Shown: piece after piece, positions 16,408-25,481 of the stretch
How positions within the stretch are numbered: position 1 is the first letter of the stretch
Layout of the letters: each line of letters begins with the position of its first letter
Origin: Gemmata massiliana
GTDB lineage: Bacteria > Planctomycetota > Planctomycetia > Gemmatales > Gemmataceae
Length of the DNA: 64,000 nt
Direction of reading: 5' to 3'
Assembly (NCBI RefSeq): GCF_901538265.1
Contig: NZ_LR593886.1
Location: 6,035,738-6,099,737 of the forward strand
Position numbers and translations under genes: made by a program
The notes under the pieces: model-generated
Told to the model about the DNA's origin: nothing
Seen by the model: the letters and a program-made list of their open reading frames with translations, nothing else
Database searches by the model: none

Positions 16408-19290
16408 TCACCACCGCAGCGGTTTCTGCCACGCCTCCTTGAGTGTCGCCAATTTAACCCAGAGGAGCCACTCGCCGTTGGCGCCGGCGACGCGCAATCG
16501 CGGGTCCGACACGGTGGTGCCCACCCGCGCAATCGTTACGCCGGCCAGAGCCGCCTCGAACGCCTGAGCGTGTTCCGGCTTCACTTCCAAGAGGAACCGG
16601 CTCGGCGATTCGCTGAACAGCTTCGCCTCGTCGGACAAATTTCCGGGCAGCGCCGTGATATCGGCCCCGATCCCGCCCGCGAACGCCATTTCCGCCGCCG
16701 CGACCGCGAACCCGCCCTCACTCAAGTCGTGGCACGAGCGAACCAGTCCCTGAGCAATGGCCGCGTGTACGCCCGCGAACACTTTCGGTGCGGTCGCGAG
16801 ATCGACCTTCGGCACGGTCCCGCCCGTGCGCCCGGTTACGAGGTTGAAGTGCGAGGCACCGAGTTCGTCTTTCGTAGTTCCCACGAGGTAGAGTGTGTTA
16901 CCGACTTCTTTCAGGTCCATTGTGACGCACTTGCGGACGTCCGGCACGCGCCCGAGCGCGGTGACCAGTAGCGTGTGCGGAATGTCAAGCCGCTCACCGT
17001 TCTTACCCGTGTAAGTGTTGTTCAGACTGTCCTTACCGCTAATGAACGGTGTGCCGAACGCGACCGCCACGTCGCGGCACGCTTCCGCGGTGCGCACGAG
17101 CGCGCCGAGTACCTTCGGGTCGTGGATGTTCCCCCAACAGAAGTTGTCGAGGATCGCAACCCGCTTCGGGTCCGCGCCCACCGCGACCACGTTGCGCACG
17201 GCCTCGTCAATGGCCGCCGCCGCCATCCAGTACGGGTCGAGGTCGGCGAACCGGTGGTTGATCCCGCACCCGACCGCGGCGCCGGTCCACGAGCCGAGAA
17301 CCGGCACCACCACCGAGGCGTCCGACGGCCCGTCGTTCATCACGCCCACGAGAGGTTTAATCGCGCTGCCGCCTTGCACCTCGTGGTCGTACTGGCGGAT
17401 GACCCATTCTTTCGAGCACACCGAATAGTGCCCCAGGATCGCGACGAGGGCGTCTTGTGGCGTTTGCGCCGCGCCGGTGCCCGGCTGCGCCGGGACCGAT
17501 TGCGCCGGTGCCCATTCCGCGTTCTTGACGACGGTGGGGCGCCCGTCGTGCAGGAAGTGCATGTCGAGATCGGCGACAACATTCCCCTGGTACGACAACT
17601 TGAGGCGCCCACTGCCCTCGAACGTACCCAAAACGGCGGCTTCGACGTTCTCGCTCGCGCACAGCGCCTGAAGTTCCGGCCACTTCTCTTGCGGCACAGA
17701 CAGTACCATCCGCTCCTGCGATTCCGAGATCCAGATCTCGGTATAGCTCAGTCCCTCGTACTTCAACGGCGCCTTGTCCAGTTCCACCGTCGCGCCGAGG
17801 TCCGCACCCATCTCACCGACGGCCGACGAGAACCCGCCCGCGCCACAGTCGGTGATCGCGGTGAACAGGTTGCGGTCGCGAGCCTGGATGATGACGTCCT
17901 GGACCTTCTTCTCGGTGATCGCGTTGCCGATCTGCACTGCGCCGCCGCTCACCGTTTCCGATTCGTGCGTGAGTTCCAGGCTGGAGAACGTCGCGCCGTG
18001 AATTCCGTCGCGCCCGGTGCGGCCCCCGACCGCGACGATCAGGTCACCGTCGTAAACCTTCTTGAACGCCTTGTCGCACGGGATCGTACCGATGGTGCCG
18101 CAGAACACGAGCGGGTTCGCGAGGTAGCGCTCGTCGAACAGGATCGCCCCGTTTACCGTGGGGATGCCCATGCGGTTGCCGTAGTCGCGCACCCCGGCCA
18201 CAACCCCGCGCATCACACGACGCGGGTGCAGTACCCCCTGCGGCAACTGATTCGAATCGAAGTCTGGTGGCGCGAAGCAGAACACGTCGGTGTTACACAC
18301 CGGTTTCGCCCCGAGACCGGTTCCGAGGAGGTCGCGGATCACCCCACCCAACCCCGTGTTCGCGCCGCCGTAGGGTTCGATCGCGGACGGGTGGTTGTGC
18401 GTTTCGACCTTGATGCAAATGTGGAAGTTGTCGTCGAACTTCACGATGCCCGCGTTATCGGCGAACACGCTCACGCACCAGTCGTCCGCCCCGAGCTGCT
18501 GGCGGATGGTCTGCGTCGCACCGAACACGGTCTCTTTAAGGAGGTTCTTGTACGTGCGCGTTTCGCCGGTGGACTGGTCCCGGAAAGTGATGGTGCCCTT
18601 GAGCGTTTTGTGCGAGCAGTGCTCGGACCACGTCTGCGCGATCGATTCGAGTTCTGCGTCGGTCGGCTCGCGGTTCAGGTCGCGGAAGTGCGCCTGAACG
18701 ACTTTCATCTCGTCCAACGAAAGCGCGAGTGTGTTATCCTTGCTCAGTTTCACCAGCCCGGCATCGTCCAGATTTCGGACCGGCACCGTGCGCAACTCAA
18801 ACTTGTACGGCGCCCCGAACCCGAGGTGGTCCGCCTTCACCGGACCGGACACGATGTGCTCGATGGCGTCGTTCGCGAGCACCTTGCGGAACAGCACGTC
18901 GCGGTCGAGTGACGGCAGTTCCGGCGGGCCGAAGTACCGGCGAAAGGTGCGCACCGCAGTTACGGGAATGCCGAGCAACTGGACCGCTTCGAGTACCGTT
19001 TGCGCGACCGGTTCCATCACACCGGGTTTGAGCAGCACCGTGTACGAGTGCGCGGTCCGTGTACCGACCGGGGCAAACTCGCCGACCTCCACGAGCGGGT
19101 CGACGAGTACCTCTTGGGTCAGGCGCGCGCGGTGCTCGTCGGTCAGTTCGCCTTCGAGCAGGAACCCGCGGGCGGACGCGCTAACAAGGTCACCGCCGCG
19201 TTCCGCGTGCGTGAGCAGGTCGAACTCGTCACACACGCGCTCGCGCTCGCCGTCCTTACCGAGCGGGCGAATTTCAAGTTCCCAGAGCAT
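16408..19290 (-). CDS. purL: Phosphoribosylformylglycinamidine synthase, PurS-PurL fusion
   Basis: A 960-residue enzyme of purine synthesis that converts FGAR to FGAM with ATP and ammonia. Residues about 75-150 look like a PurS-type domain (SYTVLLKPGVMEPVAQTV), fused ahead of a PurL synthetase body with the catalytic histidine region AQTWSEHCSHKTLKG, DNAGIVKFDD, ETHNHPSAI, and the second half KDSLNNTY and DLSEGGFAVAAAEM. There is no C-terminal glutaminase, so a separate PurQ must exist elsewhere. Its length lies between small PurL (about 740) and the fused enterobacterial PurL (about 1,300). The start ATG overlaps the end of tyrA by 17 bases, which suggests co-translation. Confidence 0.95.
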   Translation of the reverse strand: MLWELEIRPLGKDGERERVCDEFDLLTHAERGGDLVSASARGFLLEGELTDEHRARLTQEVLVDPLVEVGEFAPVGTRTAHSYTVLLKPGVMEPVAQTVLEAVQLLGIPVTAVRTFRRYFGPPELPSLDRDVLFRKVLANDAIEHIVSGPVKADHLGFGAPYKFELRTVPVRNLDDAGLVKLSKDNTLALSLDEMKVVQAHFRDLNREPTDAELESIAQTWSEHCSHKTLKGTITFRDQSTGETRTYKNLLKETVFGATQTIRQQLGADDWCVSVFADNAGIVKFDDNFHICIKVETHNHPSAIEPYGGANTGLGGVIRDLLGTGLGAKPVCNTDVFCFAPPDFDSNQLPQGVLHPRRVMRGVVAGVRDYGNRMGIPTVNGAILFDERYLANPLVFCGTIGTIPCDKAFKKVYDGDLIVAVGGRTGRDGIHGATFSSLELTHESETVSGGAVQIGNAITEKKVQDVIIQARDRNLFTAITDCGAGGFSSAVGEMGADLGATVELDKAPLKYEGLSYTEIWISESQERMVLSVPQEKWPELQALCASENVEAAVLGTFEGSGRLKLSYQGNVVADLDMHFLHDGRPTVVKNAEWAPAQSVPAQPGTGAAQTPQDALVAILGHYSVCSKEWVIRQYDHEVQGGSAIKPLVGVMNDGPSDASVVVPVLGSWTGAAVGCGINHRFADLDPYWMAAAAIDEAVRNVVAVGADPKRVAILDNFCWGNIHDPKVLGALVRTAEACRDVAVAFGTPFISGKDSLNNTYTGKNGERLDIPHTLLVTALGRVPDVRKCVTMDLKEVGNTLYLVGTTKDELGASHFNLVTGRTGGTVPKVDLATAPKVFAGVHAAIAQGLVRSCHDLSEGGFAVAAAEMAFAGGIGADITALPGNLSDEAKLFSESPSRFLLEVKPEHAQAFEAALAGVTIARVGTTVSDPRLRVAGANGEWLLWVKLATLKEAWQKPLRW

Positions 19291-20119
19291 CGCGTACCTT
19301 TTTCCCTTCGGTTAACCACTGCACGAGTCCGGCGTGATCGCCGGCTTCGAGCAATTTCCGGAATTCGGCTAATCGGTCCGTGAACGATGCGAGCGCAGAC
19401 AGCGTCGCGTCGCGGTTGGCCTCGAAAATCGCGGCCCACAACTGTGGGTCGCCCGCGGCCACGCGGGTCACGTCGCGGAACCCGCCCGCGGAGAGCCGGA
19501 GCCACTCGGTCGGTGTGACACCCGCGACCGCCGACGCGACCGCGTGCGGCAGGTGGCTCGTCACGGCAACGGTGCGGTCGTGCTCCTCGGCGTTCATCAG
19601 CACGACGCGGGAGCCGAGCGCCTCCCAGAAGCGCCCGACCGCGACCGTTCGCTCCCAGTCCGTGCCGAATTTACTGATAATGACGACCGTAACGCGGTTC
19701 TGGAACATGTCCGCGCGCCCGTGCTCGGCGCCGGCCTTTTCAGACCCCGCGAGCGGGTGCGCGGCGATATACTCCACATTCGCCGGTAGCTTCCCCTGGA
19801 GCGCGGACACGATACCGGCCTTTGTGCTCCCACCGTCCGTGAAGCGCGTACCGGGCCGAACGTGCGGTGCGGCGGCCAAAATTACCTCGGCGATTCGGTC
19901 TACCGGGGTACACACGACCACGAGAGACGAGTTCGCCACGCCCTCGGCGAGATCGGTGGTTCCCGTATCGATCGCGCCGAGCGCAACCGCCTTCGCGATG
20001 GTCGCCTCGTCGCGGTCCACGCCCACGACGCGCCCGGCCGCTCCTCGCGCCCGCGCCGCGAGACCGACCGAACCACCGATCAGCCCGACACCGACAATTG
20101 TGATCTGATCGAACAGCAT
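19274..20119 (-). CDS. tyrA: Prephenate/arogenate dehydrogenase TyrA
   Basis: A 281-residue NAD(P)-dependent enzyme of tyrosine synthesis. The dinucleotide fold starts at once with ITIVGVGLIGGSVG, followed by VVGVDRDE. Later motifs are DGGSTKAGIV, HPLAGSEKAGAEH and SHLPHAVAS, all typical of the prephenate dehydrogenase family. An upstream in-frame ATG at 20161 would add 14 non-conserved residues, so 20119 is preferred. No ACT or chorismate mutase domain is fused. The gene shares its last 17 bases with the start of purL. Confidence 0.92.
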   Translation of the reverse strand: MLFDQITIVGVGLIGGSVGLAARARGAAGRVVGVDRDEATIAKAVALGAIDTGTTDLAEGVANSSLVVVCTPVDRIAEVILAAAPHVRPGTRFTDGGSTKAGIVSALQGKLPANVEYIAAHPLAGSEKAGAEHGRADMFQNRVTVVIISKFGTDWERTVAVGRFWEALGSRVVLMNAEEHDRTVAVTSHLPHAVASAVAGVTPTEWLRLSAGGFRDVTRVAAGDPQLWAAIFEANRDATLSALASFTDRLAEFRKLLEAGDHAGLVQWLTEGKKVRDALGT

Positions 20120-20190
20120 GCCGAGATTATAAGAACGCGGCCACAAGAAACCGCTTGCCATGACCGCCGGTTATCAGAGATAACGGAGTC

Positions 20191-21579
20191 ATGCCCCGCG
20201 ACACCGCAGTCACCGACCCCTCCGTCACGCTGTCGCGCCGCGACTGGCTGCGGATCGGCGTTCCCGCGGCCCTGGGGTTATCTGCGCCCCAAGTCCACGC
20301 GAAACCCGCGTCGGGCGCTGCGGGTTTCGGCCGCGCGAAGTCCGTTGTGGTCGTCTTCACGAGCGGCGGACAGAGCCAGCTCGACACCTGGGATCCGAAG
20401 CCAAACGCGCCCGCTGAAATTCGCGGCGCGTTCCGCTCGATTCAGACGCGAAACCCGGAACTCCGGGTCTGCGAACACTTACCGCGAATGGCGGCACTCG
20501 CGGACCGCTTCGCCGTACTGCGGTCCATGACGCACAACGACCTCGACCACGGCTCCGCGTGCTACCTCGCGCTCACGGGGCAATTTCACCCACAAAGATC
20601 ATCCAACCCGCCCCCGCGCCCCACGGATTTCCCCGCCCTCGGCGCGGTGTTGAAGCGAATTAGGCCAGCAAAGCATTTCCCACACACCGCGGTCCACGTC
20701 AACGGCCCACTACTCGCACCGATCGAGGTCAGCCCGGGGCAGTATGGCGGGTTCCTCGGGCGCGGGTACGAACCCGCCGAACTCGGCAACGTGACCGATA
20801 CTGACCGGCTGGTCGCGGCACTGAGCCTGCCACTCGATGTGCCCGTCGAGCGCCTCCCTTCGCGCCGCGATCTGCTCGCAAGGCTCGATCCCGGCACGAA
20901 ATCCGATCCGCCCGCGTTGAAGGCGTTCGAGCTGGTGAACGCCCCGCGCGTGCGAGCGGCACTCGATCTCGACCGCGAACCCGAAAAGCTCCGCGACCGT
21001 TACGGTCGGCACCGCTCGGGGCAGGCGTGTTTGATGGCCCGCCGACTGGTCGAGGCCGGAGTGCCGTGGACAACGGTGTTCTTCAACCACGGCATCCGCG
21101 GACAGGACGACCACCCGGACGACACCGACGAGTACGGTTGGGACACGCACAACGACATCTTCGACTCGCTCAAAACGCACCTGCTCCCGCGTTTCGACCA
21201 CTCGGTGTCCGCGTTCCTCGAAGACCTGGACAATCGCGGGCTGTTGGAAAGCACTCTCGTCGTGATAATGGGCGAGTTCGGGCGAGCTCCGCTTGTCGCG
21301 GTGGAAAAATCCTTCGCCGGGCGCGGGTCACCGGGGCGCAAGCACTGGGGCGCGTGTTACTCGATGCTGCTCGCGGGCGCGGGGATCGTGCCCGGCGCGC
21401 TGTATGGCAAGTCCGATCGCATCGCCGCGTATCCCCAATCGGAACCGACCGCGCCGGGCGATCTCGCGGCGACGATGTTCCACGCACTCGGCATCGAGCC
21501 GGACGCGCACTACACAGACGCCACCGACCGACCGTACCGCGCGGTAACGGGACACCCGGTCACGAAACTGTTCCACTGA
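20191..21579 (+). CDS. DUF1501 protein with Tat signal
   Basis: A 462-residue protein of the DUF1501 family, abundant in planctomycetes and related to sulfatase-like alkaline phosphatase-fold proteins. A twin-arginine-type signal (LSRRDWLRIG) precedes a hydrophobic stretch, so folded export is likely. Family landmarks are FTSGGQSQLDTWDPKP, SMTHNDLDHGSACY, WDTHND and VVIMGEFGRAP. Its role is unknown; members often sit next to DUF1553/DUF1549 cytochrome proteins, but here it is followed 17 bases later by a DUF1080 gene, probably as one operon. It diverges from tyrA with 71 bases between the two starts. Confidence 0.88.
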   Translation: MPRDTAVTDPSVTLSRRDWLRIGVPAALGLSAPQVHAKPASGAAGFGRAKSVVVVFTSGGQSQLDTWDPKPNAPAEIRGAFRSIQTRNPELRVCEHLPRMAALADRFAVLRSMTHNDLDHGSACYLALTGQFHPQRSSNPPPRPTDFPALGAVLKRIRPAKHFPHTAVHVNGPLLAPIEVSPGQYGGFLGRGYEPAELGNVTDTDRLVAALSLPLDVPVERLPSRRDLLARLDPGTKSDPPALKAFELVNAPRVRAALDLDREPEKLRDRYGRHRSGQACLMARRLVEAGVPWTTVFFNHGIRGQDDHPDDTDEYGWDTHNDIFDSLKTHLLPRFDHSVSAFLEDLDNRGLLESTLVVIMGEFGRAPLVAVEKSFAGRGSPGRKHWGACYSMLLAGAGIVPGALYGKSDRIAAYPQSEPTAPGDLAATMFHALGIEPDAHYTDATDRPYRAVTGHPVTKLFH

Positions 21580-21596
21580 CCCTACTCGCAACTACC

Positions 21597-22262
21597 ATGC
21601 GCACCCTGCTCTGCTTTGTCGCGTTCGCACTTCCCTCCTACGTGTCCGCGGCCGACGCCGACGGTTTCACGCCCATCTTCGACGGCAAAACGCTCGACGG
21701 CTGGACGTTCATCGTGAAGCCGGACAAAGAGGGCAAGAAAGCCGACCCCAAAACCACCTGGAGCGTGACCGACGGTACCATCCGCTGTACGGGCAAACCG
21801 AACGGCTGCATGGTGACCAAGGATGAGTTTTCGGACTACGTTCTGCGTGTGAAGTGGCGCTTCCCCGCGGACGGTAAGGGCGGTAACACGGGTGTGTTGC
21901 TCCACGTCCAGGACGAGAAATACTGGCCGACGTCTATCGAGGCGCAGCTTCTCACTGGCCGGGCTGGGGACATCTTCCTTACCAACCCGCCGGGCGCGAA
22001 ACTCGACGTGGACAAGAGCCGCCAGAATCCGAAGATCGAGCGCCAGTTCTTCCGACTGGAAACCAAAGAACCGGTGGAAAAGAAGCTGGGTGAATGGAAC
22101 GAGTACGAAATTACTTGCAAGGGCGGTGACATCACACTGATCATCAACGGCGTAAAGGTGAACGAGGGCAAGAACGGTAATCTGACGAAGGGCCGCATCG
22201 CGCTGCAATCTGAGGGCACGGAAGTTCACTTCAAGGACGTGATGGTGAAGAAGCTGAAATGA
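21597..22262 (+). CDS. Secreted DUF1080 protein (3-keto-disaccharide hydrolase family)
   Basis: A 221-residue protein with a signal peptide (about 1-19, cut after VSA) and a single DUF1080 beta-sandwich: GFTPIFDGKTLDGW at the N-terminus, GNTGVLLHVQ, and IALQSEGTEVHFKDV at the C-terminus. DUF1080 proteins have a concanavalin-like fold, and some act on 3-keto-glycosides. The ATG at 21597 is chosen because it gives a signal peptide; the same frame is open far upstream, but only as a shadow of the DUF1501 gene. It is likely periplasmic. Confidence 0.88.
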   Translation: MRTLLCFVAFALPSYVSAADADGFTPIFDGKTLDGWTFIVKPDKEGKKADPKTTWSVTDGTIRCTGKPNGCMVTKDEFSDYVLRVKWRFPADGKGGNTGVLLHVQDEKYWPTSIEAQLLTGRAGDIFLTNPPGAKLDVDKSRQNPKIERQFFRLETKEPVEKKLGEWNEYEITCKGGDITLIINGVKVNEGKNGNLTKGRIALQSEGTEVHFKDVMVKKLK

Positions 22263-22271
22263 TCGAACGAG

Positions 22272-22292
22272 CCGGGCGCCGAGTGCGCCCGG
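22272..22292. terminator. GC-rich hairpin between convergent genes
   Basis: An 8-bp perfect stem (22272-22279 with 22285-22292) lies between the convergent ends of the DUF1080 gene and the M24 peptidase gene. There is no T-run, so it may act as a bidirectional but weak terminator. Confidence 0.5.
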
Positions 22293-22305
22293 GGCGGTTA
22301 GAAGT

Positions 22306-23385
22306 TTACACCAGCGCGATGGTGTGGTTACTCAGTTGCTCGCTACCGATTTCAGTCACCAGGTAGTTGTGCTCGATGCGCAACCCACCCACGCCGTCCA
22401 CGTAAAGGCCCGGTTCGAGCGTCACCACGTCGCCCGCGACCAGTGTTTCGGACGAGTGGCGCACGATGTACGGCGGTTCGGGGTGCGAGATCCCCAACCC
22501 GTGCCCGCCGTGCGTGGTGAAGTAATCGGCCATCCCCGCACCCGCGAACACGTTCCGCATCGTGTCGTAGACCTCCTGACACGACACACCCGCTTTCAGG
22601 TGCTTCGCGCCCGCGGCGATCGCGGACAGGCTCAGGTCCATTAACTTCTGCTGGTCGGCAGTCGGTTTTCCGCCCACGCAGATCGTGTTCGTGAAGTCGC
22701 TGCGGTAGCCCTGTACGATCACCGAGTAGTCGAGGATGAACAGTTCACCCGCTTCGAGCTTATGCGGTGTCGGCGGCCCCCCGCGCTTTTTCCCTCCGAC
22801 CGATATCGTGAAGTCTCCGTACACAACGGCCCAGTGCCCGAGTGCAGCGAATACCGCGTTCGCCACGCCCGAGTAGACTTCGAGTTCCGTCATCCCGGGG
22901 CGAATGTTCGCCCGCCCCCAAGTGTGCCCTGCGTCGCACGCCTTCATGCACGTTTTCAGCAGCGCGACTTCGTCCGGGTCTTTCCGCCGGCGCAGTTCGG
23001 TCGTGATACCGATGATCGTGGCCCCGAGCGGGTCCGCGATGGAGTCGTGAATGCGCCCGCCGTTGGCATCGAGCACGGGTTTGAGAACCAACCGGCGCGG
23101 GGCGAGTTCCGGTTCCTGCCCGCTGTACCACGCGAGCGGTTTGCGCTCGTCGACCTGCGCGAACTCGACGCCCTTTGGAAGTTTGCTGTCGTGATAGAGC
23201 GTGGCGTGGCCGTCTTCGCGGATCACGAGCAGTGCGCCGAAATCCGCGCTGGAGCTAATGCCGTCGACGTAAAAATTGGCGAAGTACCGCAGGTGGAGCG
23301 AGTCCGCGAGTACGACCAGGTGCGACGGCTTCAGGCGCTCCAAAAAGCGCTGACGGCGTGCCTTGCAGCCTTCGGCGGTGAGCAT
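22306..23385 (-). CDS. M24 family metallopeptidase (Xaa-Pro aminopeptidase-like)
   Basis: A 359-residue pita-bread-fold peptidase with an N-terminal creatinase-like domain (about 1-125) and the catalytic domain after it. All five metal ligands can be placed: aspartates in ILDYSV and RSDFTNT, histidine in HGLGISHPEP, glutamates in TLEPGLYVDG and GLRIEHNYLV. Such enzymes remove an N-terminal residue ahead of proline or process dipeptides. No signal peptide is present, so it is cytoplasmic. The substrate range is not predictable. Confidence 0.9.
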   Translation of the reverse strand: MLTAEGCKARRQRFLERLKPSHLVVLADSLHLRYFANFYVDGISSSADFGALLVIREDGHATLYHDSKLPKGVEFAQVDERKPLAWYSGQEPELAPRRLVLKPVLDANGGRIHDSIADPLGATIIGITTELRRRKDPDEVALLKTCMKACDAGHTWGRANIRPGMTELEVYSGVANAVFAALGHWAVVYGDFTISVGGKKRGGPPTPHKLEAGELFILDYSVIVQGYRSDFTNTICVGGKPTADQQKLMDLSLSAIAAGAKHLKAGVSCQEVYDTMRNVFAGAGMADYFTTHGGHGLGISHPEPPYIVRHSSETLVAGDVVTLEPGLYVDGVGGLRIEHNYLVTEIGSEQLSNHTIALV

Positions 23386-23472
23386 CGCGAACCTCCCGAA
23401 TTAATGGGCAAAATACCGGTCGTAACACCGACCGATCCCGAATCACGTGAACGGATTTGACCGGTTACTGTC

Positions 23473-23934
23473 TTAAAGTAGCCACGCGGGGACACTTGCC
23501 GCGGCAGCTTGCACCTCGTCGTCGGTGACCGAAGCACCGATCACTTCGCGAACAATTACCACCGCATACGGTTCGGCGACACCGCCCCACCCACCCGCAG
23601 CCTCGCGAAGCCGACTGACCAACCAGCCGTGCTCGGCAAACTGGCTACCACACTGTTCAGCCCAGGCGACGGTTTCGGCAGGTGACAGACAGGTAGCTTG
23701 AACCCGGTGGCCTTCAACTTTCTTCGGCCCAGGAACCAAATCGCCCATCAACCAGCGATCCACCCAATCCGCGAAATATACCACCGATGGTGATAGGGCG
23801 TGTTCGCAGATTGCAGCACAAAGCTGATCTATCGCTGTGGGATCGGTAGCCGAGCGCCACCGATCAAAGCGCGTCGTGACGGCGATCGCGGATTGACCGG
23901 CGAGCGTTGCTACCGTCAATCTCTGCGTCGCCAT
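23473..23934 (-). CDS. Hypothetical protein
   Basis: A 153-residue soluble protein if translation starts at MATQRL (23934); an in-frame ATG at 23964 would add ten residues. No family is recognised. It has tryptophans and acidic residues in a pattern typical of a small globular protein (YFADWVDRWLMGD), no signal peptide and no membrane segment. It stands alone between two minus-strand genes. Confidence 0.55.
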   Translation of the reverse strand: MATQRLTVATLAGQSAIAVTTRFDRWRSATDPTAIDQLCAAICEHALSPSVVYFADWVDRWLMGDLVPGPKKVEGHRVQATCLSPAETVAWAEQCGSQFAEHGWLVSRLREAAGGWGGVAEPYAVVIVREVIGASVTDDEVQAAAASVPAWLL

Positions 23935-23991
23935 TGCGCCCACCACTGAACGACTTAATGGCACCCCAATTCGCGGGCCATTTTGCCCGTA

Positions 23992-24603
23992 TTACTCATC
24001 GTCGCTCTCGCCGCCCCCACCGCCTCCGCCGTGCGTGCTCATCAGCGAATCGATCGCGACGGCCGCGCCGAGGATCAGCATCTTCACCGTCGGCTGCTCC
24101 GCGAACTGCGGGGTGATCTGGACCGCGTAAGTGTCAGCGGAAGTGAACATTTCCTTCATCGCACCGGCCCACTTCTTCGACACCTTCCCCATTTCCGTCT
24201 TCCCGTCCGGCTGGAAGAACGTGTATTCCGACTTCAGCAGTTTCCCGCGGATCTCCGCAACGTGTTTGCCGGCCCCGTCGTACACGTGGAACCCACCGGC
24301 CAGACTGAATTTCTTCGCCTTGTACAGCCCGATCACCGCCCCCTGCGAGTCCAACACTTCGACCTTCTTGAGGAGTAGCCCCCGGCGGCGCACGGTGAAC
24401 ACGAGCGAATCGTCCGGCTTCTCGCGGAACTCGATCTTCGTGGCCGGCGGCCCCATCAGCATTCCCAGGATCTTCGCCAGGGCGGTTGTAGACTGTTCGG
24501 CGCCACCGACCACTTTGCCGCTCTCGTCGAGGATCTCGAACGAGGCGCGAGAAGAGAACAGTTTCGCCTTCTGCTTGACGATCAGCGTATTCAGTTCCAG
24601 CAC
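23992..24603 (-). CDS. LURP-one/scramblase-like protein
   Basis: A 203-residue protein. AAGGAG six bases before a GTG at 24603 identifies the start; the longer frame to 24678 adds an unlikely extension. The body reads like the Tubby-like LURP-one/phospholipid-scramblase fold: repeated two-strand units such as FEILDESGKVVGG, KVEVLDSQGAVIG and FHVYDGAGKHVAE. A glycine-rich tail with an acidic end (about 190-203) follows a hydrophobic helix. Bacterial members have unknown roles, with lipid binding suggested. It is transcribed away from the menaquinone gene at 24706. Confidence 0.7.
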   Translation of the reverse strand: MLELNTLIVKQKAKLFSSRASFEILDESGKVVGGAEQSTTALAKILGMLMGPPATKIEFREKPDDSLVFTVRRRGLLLKKVEVLDSQGAVIGLYKAKKFSLAGGFHVYDGAGKHVAEIRGKLLKSEYTFFQPDGKTEMGKVSKKWAGAMKEMFTSADTYAVQITPQFAEQPTVKMLILGAAVAIDSLMSTHGGGGGGGESDDE

Positions 24604-24705
24604 GGGCCACTCCTTGAGCGTTGAGGATGTTAACACGAGGGCCGGACCTCGGTTGAAGTTATAAACCAGCGCTCTCAAGGCTACCAGCGCTCACGGGATC
24701 ATCAC

Positions 24706-25473
24706 GTGTCGTCACAACTGCTCGATAAGCGCGAAGTTCGTATCCGGCGCATGTTCAGTCAAATCGCGCCGTGGTACGACTTCCTGAACCACTTGCTCTC
24801 ATTGAACATCGACAAGCAGTGGCGCGACCGTACCGCCCGGCTCGTCCCGCCCGGTCCCGCGAGCCTCGGTCCGATCCTCGACCTCTGCACCGGGACGGGC
24901 GACCTCGCGCTCACCTACGATCGCGACGCGCGAGGGGCGGTGCCCGTCATCGGGGCCGATTTCGCCCACGAGATGCTGGTTCTCGCGGCGAAGAAGGCCG
25001 ACGCCGCGGGCGCGGGGGGGCGCGTGAAGTTCGTGGAGGCCGACGCGCAGGCGCTGCCGTTCGCCGACGACACGTTTCAGCTCGTCACGAACGCGTTCGG
25101 CCTGCGCAACGTGACCGATACCGATCGAGGGCTGGCCGAAATGGTCCGCGTCACGCGCCCGGGCGGGCGCGTCGCGGTGCTGGAGTTCTCGAAGCCGCGC
25201 AACCCGGTCCTGGGCCGGCTCTACGGCTGGTACTTCCGCTACGTGCTCCCGCTCGTCGGCCAGCTCGTCTCGCGCAGCGGCGAAAGCGCGTACCGCTACC
25301 TCCCCGCGAGCGTGCTGAAATTCCCGGACTACGAAGCCCTTGCGGACAAAATGCGCGCGGCCGGATTGGGCGAGGTGAAGTTCGTGCCGTTCACCTTCGG
25401 GGTCGCGACTCTGTATGTTGGTGAGAAGCCGGCGCGCGCCGGGGAGACCGGGCCTGGTGAACCGCGAGCGTAA
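24706..25473 (+). CDS. ubiE: Demethylmenaquinone/ubiquinone C-methyltransferase
   Basis: A 255-residue SAM-dependent methyltransferase starting at GTG 24706. It has the UbiE/MenG marks: VRRMF-like RIRRMFSQIAPWYDFLNHLLS near the start, the SAM-binding motif ILDLCTGTGDLAL, and NAFGLRNVTD with GGRVAVLEFSKP. It makes menaquinone from demethylmenaquinone; planctomycetes normally use menaquinone, so the MenG role is favoured. It lies eight bases before hemE, an operon linking quinone and heme synthesis. Confidence 0.92.
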   Translation: MSSQLLDKREVRIRRMFSQIAPWYDFLNHLLSLNIDKQWRDRTARLVPPGPASLGPILDLCTGTGDLALTYDRDARGAVPVIGADFAHEMLVLAAKKADAAGAGGRVKFVEADAQALPFADDTFQLVTNAFGLRNVTDTDRGLAEMVRVTRPGGRVAVLEFSKPRNPVLGRLYGWYFRYVLPLVGQLVSRSGESAYRYLPASVLKFPDYEALADKMRAAGLGEVKFVPFTFGVATLYVGEKPARAGETGPGEPRA

Positions 25474-25481
25474 GCGGGGCC

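Noticed and set aside
16975..18912. Long plus-strand open frame of 645 codons
   Set aside because: It is antisense to purL, rich in Arg, Val, His and Asp in a pattern typical of the reverse frame of GC-rich genes, and shows no domain.
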